64,000 nt of DNA from Actinocorallia populi. Lineage in GTDB: Bacteria; Actinomycetota; Actinomycetes; Streptosporangiales; Streptosporangiaceae. The position numbers and the translations under genes are program-made. The DNA lies in NCBI RefSeq assembly GCF_002995495.1, contig NZ_PVZV01000008.1, positions 124,001 through 188,000 on the forward strand, given 5' to 3'. The notes below the pieces were generated by a model. The model worked only from the letters and a program-made list of their open reading frames with translations, was not told where the DNA came from and ran no database searches. Positions 1-10,296 of this stretch are shown here, piece after piece; positions within the stretch are counted from its first letter, which is position 1, and every line of letters starts with the position of its first letter.

Positions 1-1904
<1,904 letters not shown>

Positions 1905-1908
<4 letters not shown>

Positions 1909-3044
1909 CGCAGCGGCAGGACGGCGCGGACGGTGGTGCCCTCGCCTGGGCGGGACTGCAGGGTCATCCGCCCGCCCAGGAGTTCGGCGCGTTCGGCCAT
2001 GCCGCGCAGCCCGTAGGACCCGGGAGCGGGCCGGTGGGGGTGGAAGCCGCCGCCGTCGTCACCGACGGTCAGGCGCACCCTGTCGCGCTCGTACTCCAGG
2101 AGGATGCCGGCCGTCGACGCCTCGGCGTGGCGCAGGATGTTGCCGACGGCCTCCTGCGCGATGCGGTAGAGGGCGGTCTGCAGGTGGTCGGGCAGGGGCG
2201 CGTCCAGCTCGCCCGTCACGGTGACGGTGACGTCCAGGGACGACTGGCGGGCGTCGGCCTCGCGGGCGAGCCCGGCCAGCGCGGCCGGCAGGCCCAGGTC
2301 GTCCAGGACGGGCGGGCGCAGGCCGCCGATCGCGGCGCGGGTCTCGGCCGAGGCCAGATCGCACAGGCGGCGGGCGACGAGGATCTGGCGGCGGGCCTCG
2401 GCCAGGGAGGGCTCGGCCGGGGGCAGGACGCGCAGCGCCGCCGACAGGTGGAAGCCCAGGCTGGCCAGCCGCTGGGCGATGCCGTCGTGGATCTCGCGGG
2501 CGAGCCGTCCCCGCTCGGCCTCCTGCGCCTCCACGGCCCGTTCGGCGAACTCCTCGGCCGAATGCTCGCGCTCCCTGGCCGTGCGCAGCCGCCGCGCCGA
2601 GCACACGACCGGGGCGAACAGCGCCGCCAGGGCGTCGACCATGGAGATGTCGTCCTCGGAGCAGGGGGCACCGCCGGTCGTCCGGGCCCGGACGACCGCG
2701 AGGGTGCGGTCCCGCCCGTCCTGGACGGGGAAGACCATGCCCCCCTCGTACGCGCGGGGCATGCCGTGTGCGGCGCACCAGCCGACGAAGCCCTCTCCGA
2801 GCAGCACGGGAGCGGGCGGCCCGTCCGTGAGGGGAGTGGCGCCCGCCCGTTCCAGCGTCCGCTCCTCGTCGTCCAGGACGTACAGCTCGCACGAGGCGAA
2901 GCCGGTGGCGGAGAGCACCAGCTCCGTCAGGCTCGCGGCCAGGCCGTCCAGTTCCCGGTCGGCGCACGCCACGCCGGCGACGCGGGCGAGCAGCGCCGTC
3001 TCCCGTCCGGCGAGCAGGTCCAGGGCGCGGGCCCGCGCGGTCAC
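1905..3044 (-). CDS. NarL-type sensor histidine kinase with GAF domain
   Basis: A soluble 379-residue sensor kinase with no membrane segment. Residues about 25-145 look like a GAF-type sensory domain. The HisKA_3 dimerisation box REIHDG carries the phospho-accepting His186, and the C-terminal HATPase domain has the GDDGGGF and G-x-GLRGM loops. The GTG start at 3044 overlaps the stop of the upstream response regulator as GTGA, implying translational coupling. The DHp type (HisKA_3) pairs with LuxR-type response regulators, as seen here. It lies between cbbR and phosphoribulokinase, so control of autotrophy or redox genes is plausible but unproven. The signal is unknown; the cytosolic GAF domain suggests a small ligand or redox cue. 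Confidence 0.88.
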
Positions 3045-3697
3045 CGGAAGAGCCCCTCGCGCAGTGCGACGGCGATGGCGGCGGAGCGGTCGGTCACCTC
3101 GAGCTTGCGGTACAGGGTGCGAAGGTGGCTCTTCACGGTCTCCTCCGACAGGTGCAGCCGGGCCGCGATCGCCCGGTTGGACAGCCCGCCGACCAGCAGG
3201 GAGAGCACCTCGCTCTCCCGCTGGGTCAGGCCGCGGTTGGCGCCCGGCCAGAACTCGCCGCGGTTGAGCCGGGCGACGCTGGCGGCCATCCGCCCGGCCA
3301 GGGTGGGATCGACGACCGTCTCGCCGCCGGCGACCTCCTCCAGGCGGCGCACCAGCTCCAGCCCGTCGACCCTTTTGAGTAGGTAGCCGACCGCGCCGGC
3401 CCGCAGCGCCTCGAAGACGTACTGCTCGTCGTCGTACACCGACAGGAAGACGACGCGGGTCCCCGGCGCCGTCGCCGACAACGACCGGCACAGGTCGAGG
3501 CCGCTGTGCGGGCCGAGCCGGACGTCCAGCAGGACGATGTCGGGTCTCAGCGACGTGACCAGCCGGTTGGCCTCGGCGGGCTCGGCGGCCTGGCCGACGA
3601 CGCGCACTCTGCCGGTGAAACCGGAGAGCATCGCCTGCAGCCCGGCCAGGATCATTTCATGGTCGTCGACGAGCACGACCCTTACGGGGGCGGCCAT
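3041..3697 (-). CDS. NarL/FixJ-family response regulator
   Basis: 218 residues in two parts. The receiver domain has acidic pocket DD at 11-12, phospho-acceptor D58, and the conserved Lys in GYLLKR. The LuxR-type HTH is at about residues 155-205 (TQRESEVLSLL, then SEETVKSHLRTLYRKL). It forms an operon with the downstream kinase through a 4-bp GTGA overlap, so this is a two-component pair with the regulator first. It is transcribed away from phosphoribulokinase across a 139-bp divergent gap. That gap contains an inverted repeat and is the natural place for it to act on both transcripts. Targets are inferred from position only. Confidence 0.92.
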   Translation of the reverse strand: MAAPVRVVLVDDHEMILAGLQAMLSGFTGRVRVVGQAAEPAEANRLVTSLRPDIVLLDVRLGPHSGLDLCRSLSATAPGTRVVFLSVYDDEQYVFEALRAGAVGYLLKRVDGLELVRRLEEVAGGETVVDPTLAGRMAASVARLNRGEFWPGANRGLTQRESEVLSLLVGGLSNRAIAARLHLSEETVKSHLRTLYRKLEVTDRSAAIAVALREGLFR

Positions 3698-3772
3698 CCC
3701 CGCAACATAACAAGGTTTGCTACCGGCGAGTAGTAAGGGGGGCGGCCTTCACCCCCGGCTTCCCACGCGCGG

Positions 3773-3790
3773 GTGAGGCGCCCTCCTCAC
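3773..3790. promoter_or_regulatory. Inverted repeat upstream of phosphoribulokinase
   Basis: GTGAGG (3773-3778) and CCTCAC (3785-3790) form 6-bp arms around CGCCCT. The centre is about 55 bp upstream of the prk GTG, within the divergent gap between prk and the response-regulator operon. It could be a NarL-type or CbbR half-site pair, or a weak hairpin in the leader. No matching consensus is known to me. Confidence 0.3.
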
Positions 3791-3836
3791 ACCCGGCCTA
3801 CCTTCGCGGTGAGACCCGGACCGAGAAGGAGACAGG

Positions 3837-4784
3837 GTGCCCCATCGGATCGTGCACATGCTGCGTGCCCGTGGCACGGGCCGCCGTCCGGTCATGCTGG
3901 CGATAGCGGGGGACAGTGCCGCCGGCAAGACGACGCTGACCAGGGGGCTGGTCGAGTGTCTCGGCGAGGACCGCATGACCGCGGTCTGCGTCGACGACTA
4001 CCACCGCTACGACCGGGAGGAACGCAGGAACAAGCCGTTCACCGCCCTGCACCCCGACTGCAACCACATCGAGGTGATGGAGCAGCACCTGCAGCTGCTC
4101 GCCATGGGCGAACCCATCCTCAAACCCGTCTACGACCACGGCAGCGGCAGGCTCGTGCGGCCGGAACTGGTCGAGCCGAGGGACTTCGTCATCGTCGAGG
4201 GGCTGCTGCCGCTCTACAGCAAGATGGCGCGCGCCTGCTTCGACATCACCGTCTACCTCGACCCGCCCGAGGAGCAGCGGTACGCCTGGAAGATCCAGCG
4301 CGACACCACCAGGCGCGGCTACACCGCCGAGCAGGTGCGCGAGGAGCTGCGGCGCCGCGAACTGGAGAGCGCCGCGTTCATCCGCCCGCAGCGCAGGCAC
4401 GCCGACATCGTCGTGCGCTTCGGACCGCTCGCCGGACGCGAGGAGCCGCCCGGCGGCCCGCTGTCGGCCGAGCTGCTGCTGCGGCCGACCATCGACCACC
4501 CGGAACTGGACGAGGTCGTGCGCGGCGCGGACGCGCTGCACCTGAGACTGCTGCGCGACACCGACGGCCGCCCGGTCGACTCCCTGCACGTGCACGGAGA
4601 CGTCTCGCCGGAGGAGGCCGAGATCGTCAAGAAGGCCGTCTGGGAACGGCTCGACGTGGACACGCCCCTCCCCGGCGGGCTCGGCGGGCTCGCCGACGGC
4701 AACCGCAGCGACCCGGTGGCCATCACCCAGCTCCTGCTGCTGTACCACCTGATCAACGCCGACCGGGTGCGGCCGGCGTCCTGA
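3837..4784 (+). CDS. prk: Phosphoribulokinase
   Basis: Phosphorylates ribulose-5-phosphate with ATP to make RuBP, the RuBisCO substrate; the second CBB-specific enzyme in this window. 315 residues with the P-loop GDSAAGKT at 25-32, the substrate-side VDDYHRYDR region near residue 50, and the family-typical ALHPDCNH segment, then VEGLLPLYS as the Walker-B-like strand. The GTG start is preceded by AAGGAG at about 6 nt. The length and sequence class resemble the prokaryotic/actinobacterial form rather than uridine kinase, because the full PRK C-terminal domain is present. It is monocistronic, closed by a strong terminator. The adjacency to cbbL, cbbR and the two-component pair supports a real Calvin cycle. 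Confidence 0.93.
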   Translation: MPHRIVHMLRARGTGRRPVMLAIAGDSAAGKTTLTRGLVECLGEDRMTAVCVDDYHRYDREERRNKPFTALHPDCNHIEVMEQHLQLLAMGEPILKPVYDHGSGRLVRPELVEPRDFVIVEGLLPLYSKMARACFDITVYLDPPEEQRYAWKIQRDTTRRGYTAEQVREELRRRELESAAFIRPQRRHADIVVRFGPLAGREEPPGGPLSAELLLRPTIDHPELDEVVRGADALHLRLLRDTDGRPVDSLHVHGDVSPEEAEIVKKAVWERLDVDTPLPGGLGGLADGNRSDPVAITQLLLLYHLINADRVRPAS

Positions 4785-4794
4785 CCGCCTCCCG

Positions 4795-4833
4795 CGGCCC
4801 CGTGCGCGCCACCCGCCGCACGGGGCCGTTTTT
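4795..4833 (+). terminator. Rho-independent terminator after prk
   Basis: A perfect 12-bp GC-rich stem (4795-4806 with 4817-4828), a 10-nt loop and a run of five T. It follows the prk stop by 10 nt. Confidence 0.9.
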
Positions 4834-4916
4834 CTGAAGCGGGCTCGCCACACGGGATGAAACGCTCCCTGCACTATGTTGGTCCCTGAAAAGCCACGAC
4901 ATACGTCGACTGGGAG

Positions 4917-5825
4917 GTGGGTCCGCTGCGCCCCGAGGATCTGTACCGGTTGGAGGAAGAGCCGTCCGAGCTCGACCGACCGGTACTGCTGCACCGCCTG
5001 GAAGGCTTCATGGACGCCGGATCGGCGGGCAGGCTGGTACGCGATCACATCCTGGAGACGCTGGAGCACCGGGTGGTCGCGACCTTCGAGCTGGACGAGC
5101 TGATCGACTACCGGGCGCGTCGGCCGACGATGAGCTTCGACGGCGACCACTGGGAGTCCTACGACAAGCCGGAACTGCTGCTGCACCTGGTCCACGACAT
5201 GGTGGGCCAGCCGTTCCTGCTGCTGGACGGGCCCGAGCCCGACCGTGCGTGGGACCGCTTCACCGCCTCCGTGCAGTCGCTGATCGAGCGGTTCGACGTC
5301 CGGCTCAGCGTGACCGTGCACGGCATCCCGATGGGGGTGCCGCACACCCGTCCGATCGGGCTGACCGCGCACGGCACCCGTCCGGAGCTGCTGAGCTGGC
5401 CCAAGTCGCCGTTCGGCAAGGTCCAGGTGCCCGGCAGCGCCGCGGCGCTGCTGGAGCTGCGGCTGGGCGAGGCCGGACGCGACGCGCTCGGTTTCGCCGT
5501 CCACGTGCCGCACTACCTGGCGCAGTCGGCCTATCCGACCGCGGCCGTCACCGCCCTGGAGACGGTGATCAACGCGACGGGCCTGGCGATCCCCGGCGAC
5601 GCCCTGCGCGAGGCCGCCGCCGAGACCGACAAGGAGATCGCCGCCCAGGTCGAGGGCTCCGACGAGGTGCAGAAGGTCGTCCGCGCCCTGGAGCAGCAGT
5701 ACGACGCGTTCGCCGGCGCCTCCGAACGGGAGTCCCTGCTGGCCGAGGACGCTGAGATGCCGACCGCCGAGGAGCTGGCCGCGCAGTTCGAGCAGTTCCT
5801 GGCCGAGCAGGACGGCGACGCCTGA
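4917..5825 (+). CDS. PAC2-family protein (proteasome-assembly-chaperone-like)
   Basis: 302 residues with the PAC2 fold typical of actinobacteria (homologues sit near proteasome and ATP-grasp genes). Recognisable segments include MSFDGDHWESYDKPELLLHL in the first third and a C-terminal acidic helical tail (EELAAQFEQFLAEQ). PAC2 proteins in mycobacteria and corynebacteria are structurally like eukaryotic PAC2 chaperones, but their biochemical role is unsettled. The GTG at 4917 directly abuts GGGAG, leaving no spacing, so the true initiation codon is uncertain. A nearby CTG at 4926 has better spacing but is not a normal start. No other proteasome gene is present in the window. Confidence 0.8.
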   Translation: MGPLRPEDLYRLEEEPSELDRPVLLHRLEGFMDAGSAGRLVRDHILETLEHRVVATFELDELIDYRARRPTMSFDGDHWESYDKPELLLHLVHDMVGQPFLLLDGPEPDRAWDRFTASVQSLIERFDVRLSVTVHGIPMGVPHTRPIGLTAHGTRPELLSWPKSPFGKVQVPGSAAALLELRLGEAGRDALGFAVHVPHYLAQSAYPTAAVTALETVINATGLAIPGDALREAAAETDKEIAAQVEGSDEVQKVVRALEQQYDAFAGASERESLLAEDAEMPTAEELAAQFEQFLAEQDGDA

Positions 5826-5862
5826 GCGCCGCCGTCCTGCGGGGCGCCGGGACGGGCCCGGC

Positions 5863-6288
5863 TCACCAGCTGCTGGAACCCGAGTCGCTGGAGCTGGAGC
5901 TCGAGTCGCTGGAGCTGCTGCTGGAGCCCGAGTCGGAGCCCGACGAGCTGCTGGAGCCGGAGTCGCTGTAGCCGTGGTCGTGGCTCGGGCCGTGGCCCGA
6001 GTACTCGGAGTGGGGGCCGTCGCCCTGGTCCCAGGAGTCGTGGGAGTAGTGCGGCGATGCGTGGTGACCGCCTCGGTGGTGGGAGCCGTCCGTCCCGTGC
6101 CGGCTCGCGTGGTAGCGCATACCGGCCCGTGAGGTGGGGAAGAGCGCGGCGAACAGCGGTACGCCCTGCTCCCCGAAGATGTCGCGTTGGATCTGCCGCT
6201 GCTGGCGCACCACCAGCCACAGGGCGATGGAGATGCCGAGCAGCATCAGGCCGGGGATCAGGACGAAGAGCAGGGTGAGATCGTTCAT
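5863..6288 (-). CDS. Single-pass membrane protein with Ser/Asp-rich low-complexity tail
   Basis: 141 residues. One N-terminal membrane helix (about 5-27, LTLLFVLIPGLMLLGISIAL) is followed by a His/Gly-rich stretch (GSHHRGGHHASPHYSHDS). The last 35 residues are nearly all Ser, Asp and Gly, ending in SSSW. ATG 6288 was chosen because the hydrophobic segment follows directly; longer in-frame versions extend into the divergent promoter. Family not recognised. A similar but shorter TM-plus-Ser/Gly-tail protein lies at 7285-7503 on the same strand, on the other side of the hydrolase. The His-rich patch could bind metal, which is speculation. Confidence 0.6.
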   Translation of the reverse strand: MNDLTLLFVLIPGLMLLGISIALWLVVRQQRQIQRDIFGEQGVPLFAALFPTSRAGMRYHASRHGTDGSHHRGGHHASPHYSHDSWDQGDGPHSEYSGHGPSHDHGYSDSGSSSSSGSDSGSSSSSSDSSSSSSDSGSSSW

Positions 6289-6412
6289 GGCCTTGCGCCG
6301 TTCTCTCGCGGGGGCGGCTTCTCTGCTTGCTGGGATGCCCGCGCGGACCGTTCGGTTCTGACCGGTGTTCCGGTGTGAAGTCCCGGAAAGCGGCCGAACT
6401 AGACTTATCACC

Positions 6413-7234
6413 ATGAGCTACATCACGACTTCGGACGGTTGCCACATCCACTACAAGGACTGGGGCAGCGGGCAGCCGGTGGTCTTCAGCCACGGGTGGC
6501 CGCTCAACTCCGACGCCTGGGACGTCCAGATGTGCCTCGTCGCCGAGCACGGGTTCCGGGCGATCGCTCACGACCGTCGCGGGCACGGGCGCTCCACCCA
6601 GACGTGGACGGGCAATGACATGGACACCTACGCCGATGATCTGGCGCACCTCGTGACGGAACTGGATCTCCAGGACGTCGTCCATGTCGGGCACTCGACC
6701 GGAGGCGGCGAGGTCGTCCGCCACCTCGGGAGGCACGGGACTGCGCGGGCGTCCAGGGCCGTGCTGGTCGGGGCGGTCCCGCCGCTGATGCTGCGCACCG
6801 CCGACAACCCGGAAGGCCTGCCCGTCGAGGTGTTCGACCGGATCAGGGAAGGGGTGCGCGGCGACCGCTCCCAGTACTACCGGGACCTCGGCGCCCCCTT
6901 CTACGGCGCGAACCGCCCCGGCTCGGACGTCTCCGACGGCACACGTGACGCGTTCTGGCTGATGGGCATGCAGGCCGGCCTCAAACCGGCACTGGACTGC
7001 ATCGCCCAGTTCTCCGAGACCGACTTCACCGAGGACCTCAAGAAGATCGACATCCCCGTCCTCGTCGCCCACGGGGAGGACGACCAGATCGTCCCCGTCC
7101 GGGCCGCCGCGCCGAAGACCGCCCGCCTGCTCGCGGACGCCACCCTCAAGCTCTACCCGGGCGCCCCGCACGGCCTGACCGGCGACTACCAGAAGGCCTT
7201 CGACCAGGACCTCCTGGCCTTCATCCGCCGGTGA
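6413..7234 (+). CDS. Alpha/beta hydrolase, non-heme chloroperoxidase/arylesterase type
   Basis: 273 residues with the full alpha/beta-hydrolase layout. The oxyanion HGWPL is at 28-32, the nucleophile elbow GHSTGG has Ser95, the catalytic Asp is in [10 protein letters not shown], and the His is in PGAPHGL near the C terminus. The DRRGHGRS motif at 54-61 is diagnostic of the cofactor-free haloperoxidase/arylesterase group. These enzymes hydrolyse esters and can perhydrolyse acetate, giving in vitro halogenation. ATG 6413 gives the family N terminus MSYITTSDG; longer in-frame extensions lack homology. It is cytosolic, with no signal peptide. The natural substrate cannot be told. Confidence 0.88.
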   Translation: MSYITTSDGCHIHYKDWGSGQPVVFSHGWPLNSDAWDVQMCLVAEHGFRAIAHDRRGHGRSTQTWTGNDMDTYADDLAHLVTELDLQDVVHVGHSTGGGEVVRHLGRHGTARASRAVLVGAVPPLMLRTADNPEGLPVEVFDRIREGVRGDRSQYYRDLGAPFYGANRPGSDVSDGTRDAFWLMGMQAGLKPALDCIAQFSETDFTEDLKKIDIPVLVAHGEDDQIVPVRAAAPKTARLLADATLKLYPGAPHGLTGDYQKAFDQDLLAFIRR

Positions 7235-7284
7235 CCCGGCCACCGGGAAGGGACGCGCCGCCCGACGCGCGCCCCTTTTCGGCG

Positions 7285-7503
7285 TCAGTCGCCCCCGCCC
7301 CCACCCCCGCCGCAACCCGAGGAGCCGGAGTCGGACCCCGACCCGAAGTCGAAGAACCCGCCGAAGCCCCCGTCCGACGACCGGGACGACCGGGCCGCCC
7401 GCCGCCGCGGGGACGCGGCCGGAGCCGACCGCCTCCTCTTGGCCGACACCACCAGGACCGCCACCAGCAGCCCTCCGCCCAGGCAGATCAGAAAAACGTC
7501 CAT
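7285..7503 (-). CDS. Small membrane protein with Gly/Ser-rich tail
   Basis: 72 residues. One N-terminal membrane helix (about 3-22, VFLICLGGGLLVAVLVVS) is followed by a basic stretch rich in Arg/Ser, then FGGFFDFGSGSDSG and a C-terminal Cys within polyglycine. ATG 7503 is preceded by AAAGGGCGG at a good distance. Family not recognised. Gly/Cys-rich tails of this look occur in several uncharacterised actinobacterial membrane proteins. Its resemblance in design to the protein at 5863-6288 suggests related function. It ends 50 nt from the hydrolase stop (convergent). Confidence 0.55.
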   Translation of the reverse strand: MDVFLICLGGGLLVAVLVVSAKRRRSAPAASPRRRAARSSRSSDGGFGGFFDFGSGSDSGSSGCGGGGGGGD

Positions 7504-7626
7504 CAGCCGCCCTTTCTCCAGATGCCCGATAAGACGCCTCCTGCCCCTTCCCGGTTCGCGAAGCGCGCCCCCCGCCGCCCCGGAGCGGACCACCCCCTCG
7601 GCGGGGTAGACTTTCCCGGTCCCCAG

Positions 7627-7698
7627 GGGCGTATAGCTCAGCGGTAGAGCACTCGCCTTACAAGCGAGGGGTCACTGGTTCGAACCCAGTTACGCCCA
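7627..7698 (+). tRNA. tRNA-Val (anticodon UAC)
   Basis: A complete 72-nt cloverleaf. The acceptor GGGCGTA pairs with TACGCCC plus discriminator A. The D stem is GCTC/GAGC, and the anticodon stem CTCGC/GCGAG encloses the loop CTTACAA (TAC anticodon). The T arm is ACTGG-TTCGAAC-CCAGT. CCA is not encoded. The 3' half is the attachment site of an integrated element: 97 bp starting in the anticodon stem-loop are repeated at 11890-11986. Confidence 0.97.
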
Positions 7699-7752
7699 CT
7701 CGGCACAGAAGCCCGATCCGAGCATTCCGGATCGGGCTTCCGCCGTTCTGCC
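7656..7752 (+). repeat. Left attachment repeat (tRNA-Val 3' half plus terminator)
   Basis: 97 bp matching 11890-11986 with one difference: C at 7661 in the anticodon versus T at 11895. Positions 7662-7752 (91 bp) are identical. The homology begins at the anticodon stem-loop, a common crossover point of tyrosine integrases in tRNA genes. Confidence 0.92.
7708..7740 (+). terminator. Terminator hairpin after tRNA-Val
   Basis: A perfect 13-bp stem GAAGCCCGATCCG / CGGATCGGGCTTC with a 7-nt loop, starting 9 nt after the tRNA. It lies inside the direct repeat, so an identical copy occurs at 11942-11974. Confidence 0.8.
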
Positions 7753-7768
7753 TGACTATCTGCCTGAC
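7749..7768 (+). repeat. TGCCTGAC direct-repeat pair, left end
   Basis: TGCCTGAC at 7749-7756 and again at 7761-7768, 12 bp apart. The same pair with the same spacing and orientation occurs at 11773-11792, near the right end. Candidate arm-type sites for the integrase or an excisionase; the pair also overlaps the stop codon of the integrase remnant. Confidence 0.5.
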
Positions 7769-7953
7769 CAGGGCTCTTCGATCTTGCGCGGGAAGATCCG
7801 GTCCATGGCCGTCGCGCCGTCCTCGATCACCGGTCGGATCTGGTGCCGGTAGACCAGCTCGGTCACCGCGGTGCCCTTGTGGCCGACCAGGCGGGAGATG
7901 TTCTCCAGCGGCACCCTTCGTCCGGACACTGAAGCCTCGCAGCGAAGGATCAT
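7756..7953 (-). pseudogene. Tyrosine integrase, C-terminal remnant
   Basis: Only the last about 50 codons match a tyrosine recombinase. From VPLENISRLVGHKG to LVYRHQIRPV it covers the end of the catalytic domain with the LVGH box and the tyrosine-bearing helix (Y in LVYRHQ), then the usual C-terminal tail. The sequence upstream in frame (MILRCEASVSG) is unrelated, and the Arg-Lys-HxxR part of the active site is absent. The gene is therefore truncated by a deletion and cannot encode a working integrase. It ends 4 nt beyond the left attachment repeat, the standard position of int in tRNA-site elements. Identity as an integrase is clear; the subfamily is not. Confidence 0.8.
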
Positions 7954-8451
7954 CGGAGACTTCTACGGATCCCGTCCACCGGCTTCCCGTTCGCCCGAGC
8001 CTCCAAGACCGCGGGCCAGGCCCCTGAGCGGGAATGTCGGTCGAGAACGTCGACGGCCCCGAAGGCGATCGCCACCCGCTTGGACATCGCCGCATGCGAT
8101 CCGGTGATGCTTTCGACGTCCTATGAGCCGCCGGCCGTCACCGAGGGCACTCCCATCGAGCAGCCCGAGGCCGGACCCGTCACAGGCGTCATCCCCCGGA
8201 TGGACGCCATCGGCGTCACCCTCACCCACGTCACCGAGGAAGTCACCACCCGGGCCCCGCGCCCCTACAAGACCGAGAACCTGCGAATCCCTGCCGGGGT
8301 CGCATCGGTACACCCTGGCCTACAAGGTGCCGATCCCGCCTGCAGGGAACGTCTAGCGGCCCGGTCGCCTCAAGACCGAGCCTCTTTCGGCTCGGTAACC
8401 GTCTGAGGCTGTTAAGTCCTGTGGTTCCCTAAGGTCTGGCATGATCCGCAT
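7954..8451. other. Region without a supported gene inside the element
   Basis: Contains a short minus-strand frame (from about 8086, 45 codons beginning MSKRVAIAFGAVDVLD) and a plus-strand frame 8080-8406. Neither has a recognisable family. The region probably holds junctions of deleted element DNA. Confidence 0.4.
8375..8396. terminator. Hairpin, possible terminator
   Basis: ACCGAGCC (8375-8382), a TCTTTC loop and GGCTCGGT (8389-8396): a perfect 8-bp stem without a T tract. It lies about 55 bp before the membrane-protein gene at 8452. Confidence 0.45.
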
Positions 8452-8829
8452 GTGCACTTCTCAGGGTTCGTGGCAATCGGTATAGGCATCTCGACCCTAT
8501 TGCTCATGCTTGTAGTGCAGAAACTGGACCCCAAAAAGGAAGATGCCGACGTCACTCGGATGTTCGCCATCTTCCTCGGAGGGTCTCCGATTTTCATCGG
8601 CGTGGCCCAGCTTTTCGTTGCGAGACTGGGGCCTGCCATAATGATCTGGGCAGTGGCGTACCTGCTCGGTTCAGTGATCTCGGCTATCGTCGGTTACTTG
8701 ACCGGCAGAGCCCTACTGTATAGATACGCGATATTGATTGCGATGTTTGCGCTCTTGTGCGGCTTCGCCTTTGGGGTCCCGCTGCTATACGGTCGGCCGA
8801 CTGGCCCTGGCCAGTTCGCCTGGCCTTGA
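8452..8829 (+). CDS. Hypothetical four-helix membrane protein
   Basis: 125 residues with about four predicted membrane helices (FVAIGIGISTLLLMLVV; MFAIFLGGSPIFIGVAQLF; MIWAVAYLLGSVISAIVGYL; YAILIAMFALLCGFAFGVPLL). A charged loop, QKLDPKKEDAD, follows helix 1. The GTG at 8452 is the only start that keeps the first helix whole. Family not recognised. Its GC is clearly lower than that of chromosomal neighbours, as expected for element cargo. No clear Shine-Dalgarno is visible, so expression is uncertain. Confidence 0.5.
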   Translation: MHFSGFVAIGIGISTLLLMLVVQKLDPKKEDADVTRMFAIFLGGSPIFIGVAQLFVARLGPAIMIWAVAYLLGSVISAIVGYLTGRALLYRYAILIAMFALLCGFAFGVPLLYGRPTGPGQFAWP

Positions 8830-9768
8830 TCCACGTCGCGAGCAGAGACTAAGAACCGGATGCTCAAGCCAAAGACCGGCGGTGTTCCAAGTTTCTTCAC
8901 GTCATCAAGCCCGCCCCGCTGACGTGCGGCGGGTGGGGAGCCGGGCCCCTTCGTCGGAGGTGACACCCGCTTTCCACGTCCTGCCGTGACGCGCAGGAGG
9001 AAGAACTCCGCGGAGAGTTGGAGGGGGCAGGCGCCGACAAAGGGGTTCTCTTCCGAGGGTCGGTGGGATCGGGCGGAGCGAGGCCGACCCGTTCGAGTGC
9101 TACGTGATCCGTGGCAAACCTGGGGAGGGTTGCCGCCGCTCGCTCCCCGCCGGGCTTGGCCTCTTCGGGCCCACCCGTCGGGGGCGGCGGCCCGCGCCGA
9201 TGGCGCGGAACGGTAGGGCTCCTCGTGCCTTCGATCCTGCCTCCCACCAAGAGGGAGAACCCTGTCCGTCGCCCACCTCCAGGAGCTCGCAGAGGAACTC
9301 CTGCACCGTCACAGCCCAGACCTTCGGAAAGCAGGGCGACACCTGTCCGACGCATCAGGGGCCTTGGCTCTGAGAAGGAGCAGATGCCTCCGGCGGGGAA
9401 CTCCGGCTCCGGGATGAGTGGAAGAAGCACAAGAGCTGAGCAGGGAGGGTGATTGAGGTGGGGAGATCTTCCCGTCTATCGACGTCCCATCCAGAGGACT
9501 ACCGCGCAGCGTGGGACGACGGCAGACGGGAAGACCTCGGGGAGCGTGGCGGGGAAAGACTTTGGGGGTTGGTCGAGCTCGAAGCGGGGGCCTCGCGGCC
9601 CCCATCCCCCCGCGGGCCGGAGCACTCATCCGCGCGAATCCCCCCATCGCAACGTCTCGTCGTTCGCGCGGATGAGCACACCGGAGCGGCCACGGCCCCG
9701 CATCGAAAGGCCCACAATCGCCCAATGGCAGAGAACGGCCGGCCGACTCGTTCTCCCTGCCGAGAGAG
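8830..9768. other. 939-bp stretch with no supported gene but two hairpins
   Basis: Several overlapping open frames exist on both strands but look like G+C shadows: no start signal, no family, Pro/Arg/Ser-rich translations. It contains a 7-bp hairpin GGGGGCC-tcgc-GGCCCCC (9586-9603) and a perfect 14-bp inverted repeat at 9625-9638/9663-9676. Possibly the former replication or transfer region of the element. Confidence 0.45.
9625..9676. repeat. 14-bp perfect inverted repeat with 24-nt loop
   Basis: CTCATCCGCGCGAA (9625-9638) and TTCGCGCGGATGAG (9663-9676). It lies just after a GC-rich hairpin, in the gene-free part of the element. Such paired structures resemble single-strand origins or protein-binding inverted repeats; the function is unknown. 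Confidence 0.5.
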
Positions 9769-10296
9769 CTACCAAGGGAGATTCGTCATGTCGACAGGCT
9801 CACTCATCCTCTTGGCACTGGCGTCCCACTCATCCAGCTCCGCGACCAGCCACTCGGCAAAGGTGAGGCCCTCGTCCGACAGCCGGGAGGACTTCCGGCT
9901 CCAGATATTTCCCTGCGGGGTGCTGTAGTCGATGAGGGTCCACGTGTCACATCCCCCGGTCAAAGGCACCAGGGCGGGTGAGCGGTCCAAGCGATGACGA
10001 GGGAAGCTTTCCACCCAAGACAGGCACTCGCTGAGCAGAGGCTCGGCATGCTCGCCTTGATCGCCATCACAGCAGTATTCCGGCTCCGTAAGGGACAGGA
10101 CCAGCAGGCAGCCCCCTTCACCGCCGTCGGCGACTTCGAGATAGATCCGCTTGAGCAGCGGAGGCATCGGATACCCCACTGCGGCCTCGACCTCGGCGAC
10201 GTCTTCCGCCGACGCCCCTCTTATGCCCGACCACGAGACCGCGTCTTTGAGCCTGCGGATGAGCTGATCCTCGTTCACCCGCCATGGATACCGCAT
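9769..10296 (-). CDS. SMI1/KNR4-family protein
   Basis: 175 residues with the SMI1/KNR4 (SUKH-like) pattern. It starts with an N-terminal helix, then the hallmark acidic GASAEDVAEVEAAVGYPMPPLLKRIYLEVADGG region (about 25-60: helix, YPMPPLLK turn, then the GG loop). LVPLTGGCDTWTLIDYS follows, and the late W-LVAELDEWD helix. Members are often immunity proteins of polymorphic toxin systems, or standalone proteins of unknown function. No toxin gene is adjacent, so an orphan immunity role is only a possibility. ATG 10296 or the GTG at 10278 could be the start. Cargo of the tRNA-Val element. Confidence 0.75.
   Translation of the reverse strand: MRYPWRVNEDQLIRRLKDAVSWSGIRGASAEDVAEVEAAVGYPMPPLLKRIYLEVADGGEGGCLLVLSLTEPEYCCDGDQGEHAEPLLSECLSWVESFPRHRLDRSPALVPLTGGCDTWTLIDYSTPQGNIWSRKSSRLSDEGLTFAEWLVAELDEWDASAKRMSEPVDMTNLPW

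Noticed and set aside
8080-8406. 108-codon plus-strand frame beginning MDIAACDPVML
   Set aside because: No ribosome-binding site, no recognisable family, and an overlapping hairpin; recorded only as part of an unassigned gap.
8897-9430. 177-codon minus-strand frame in the element
   Set aside because: Pro/Arg/Ser-rich with no start signal or family; overlaps alternative frames of equal quality on the other strand.
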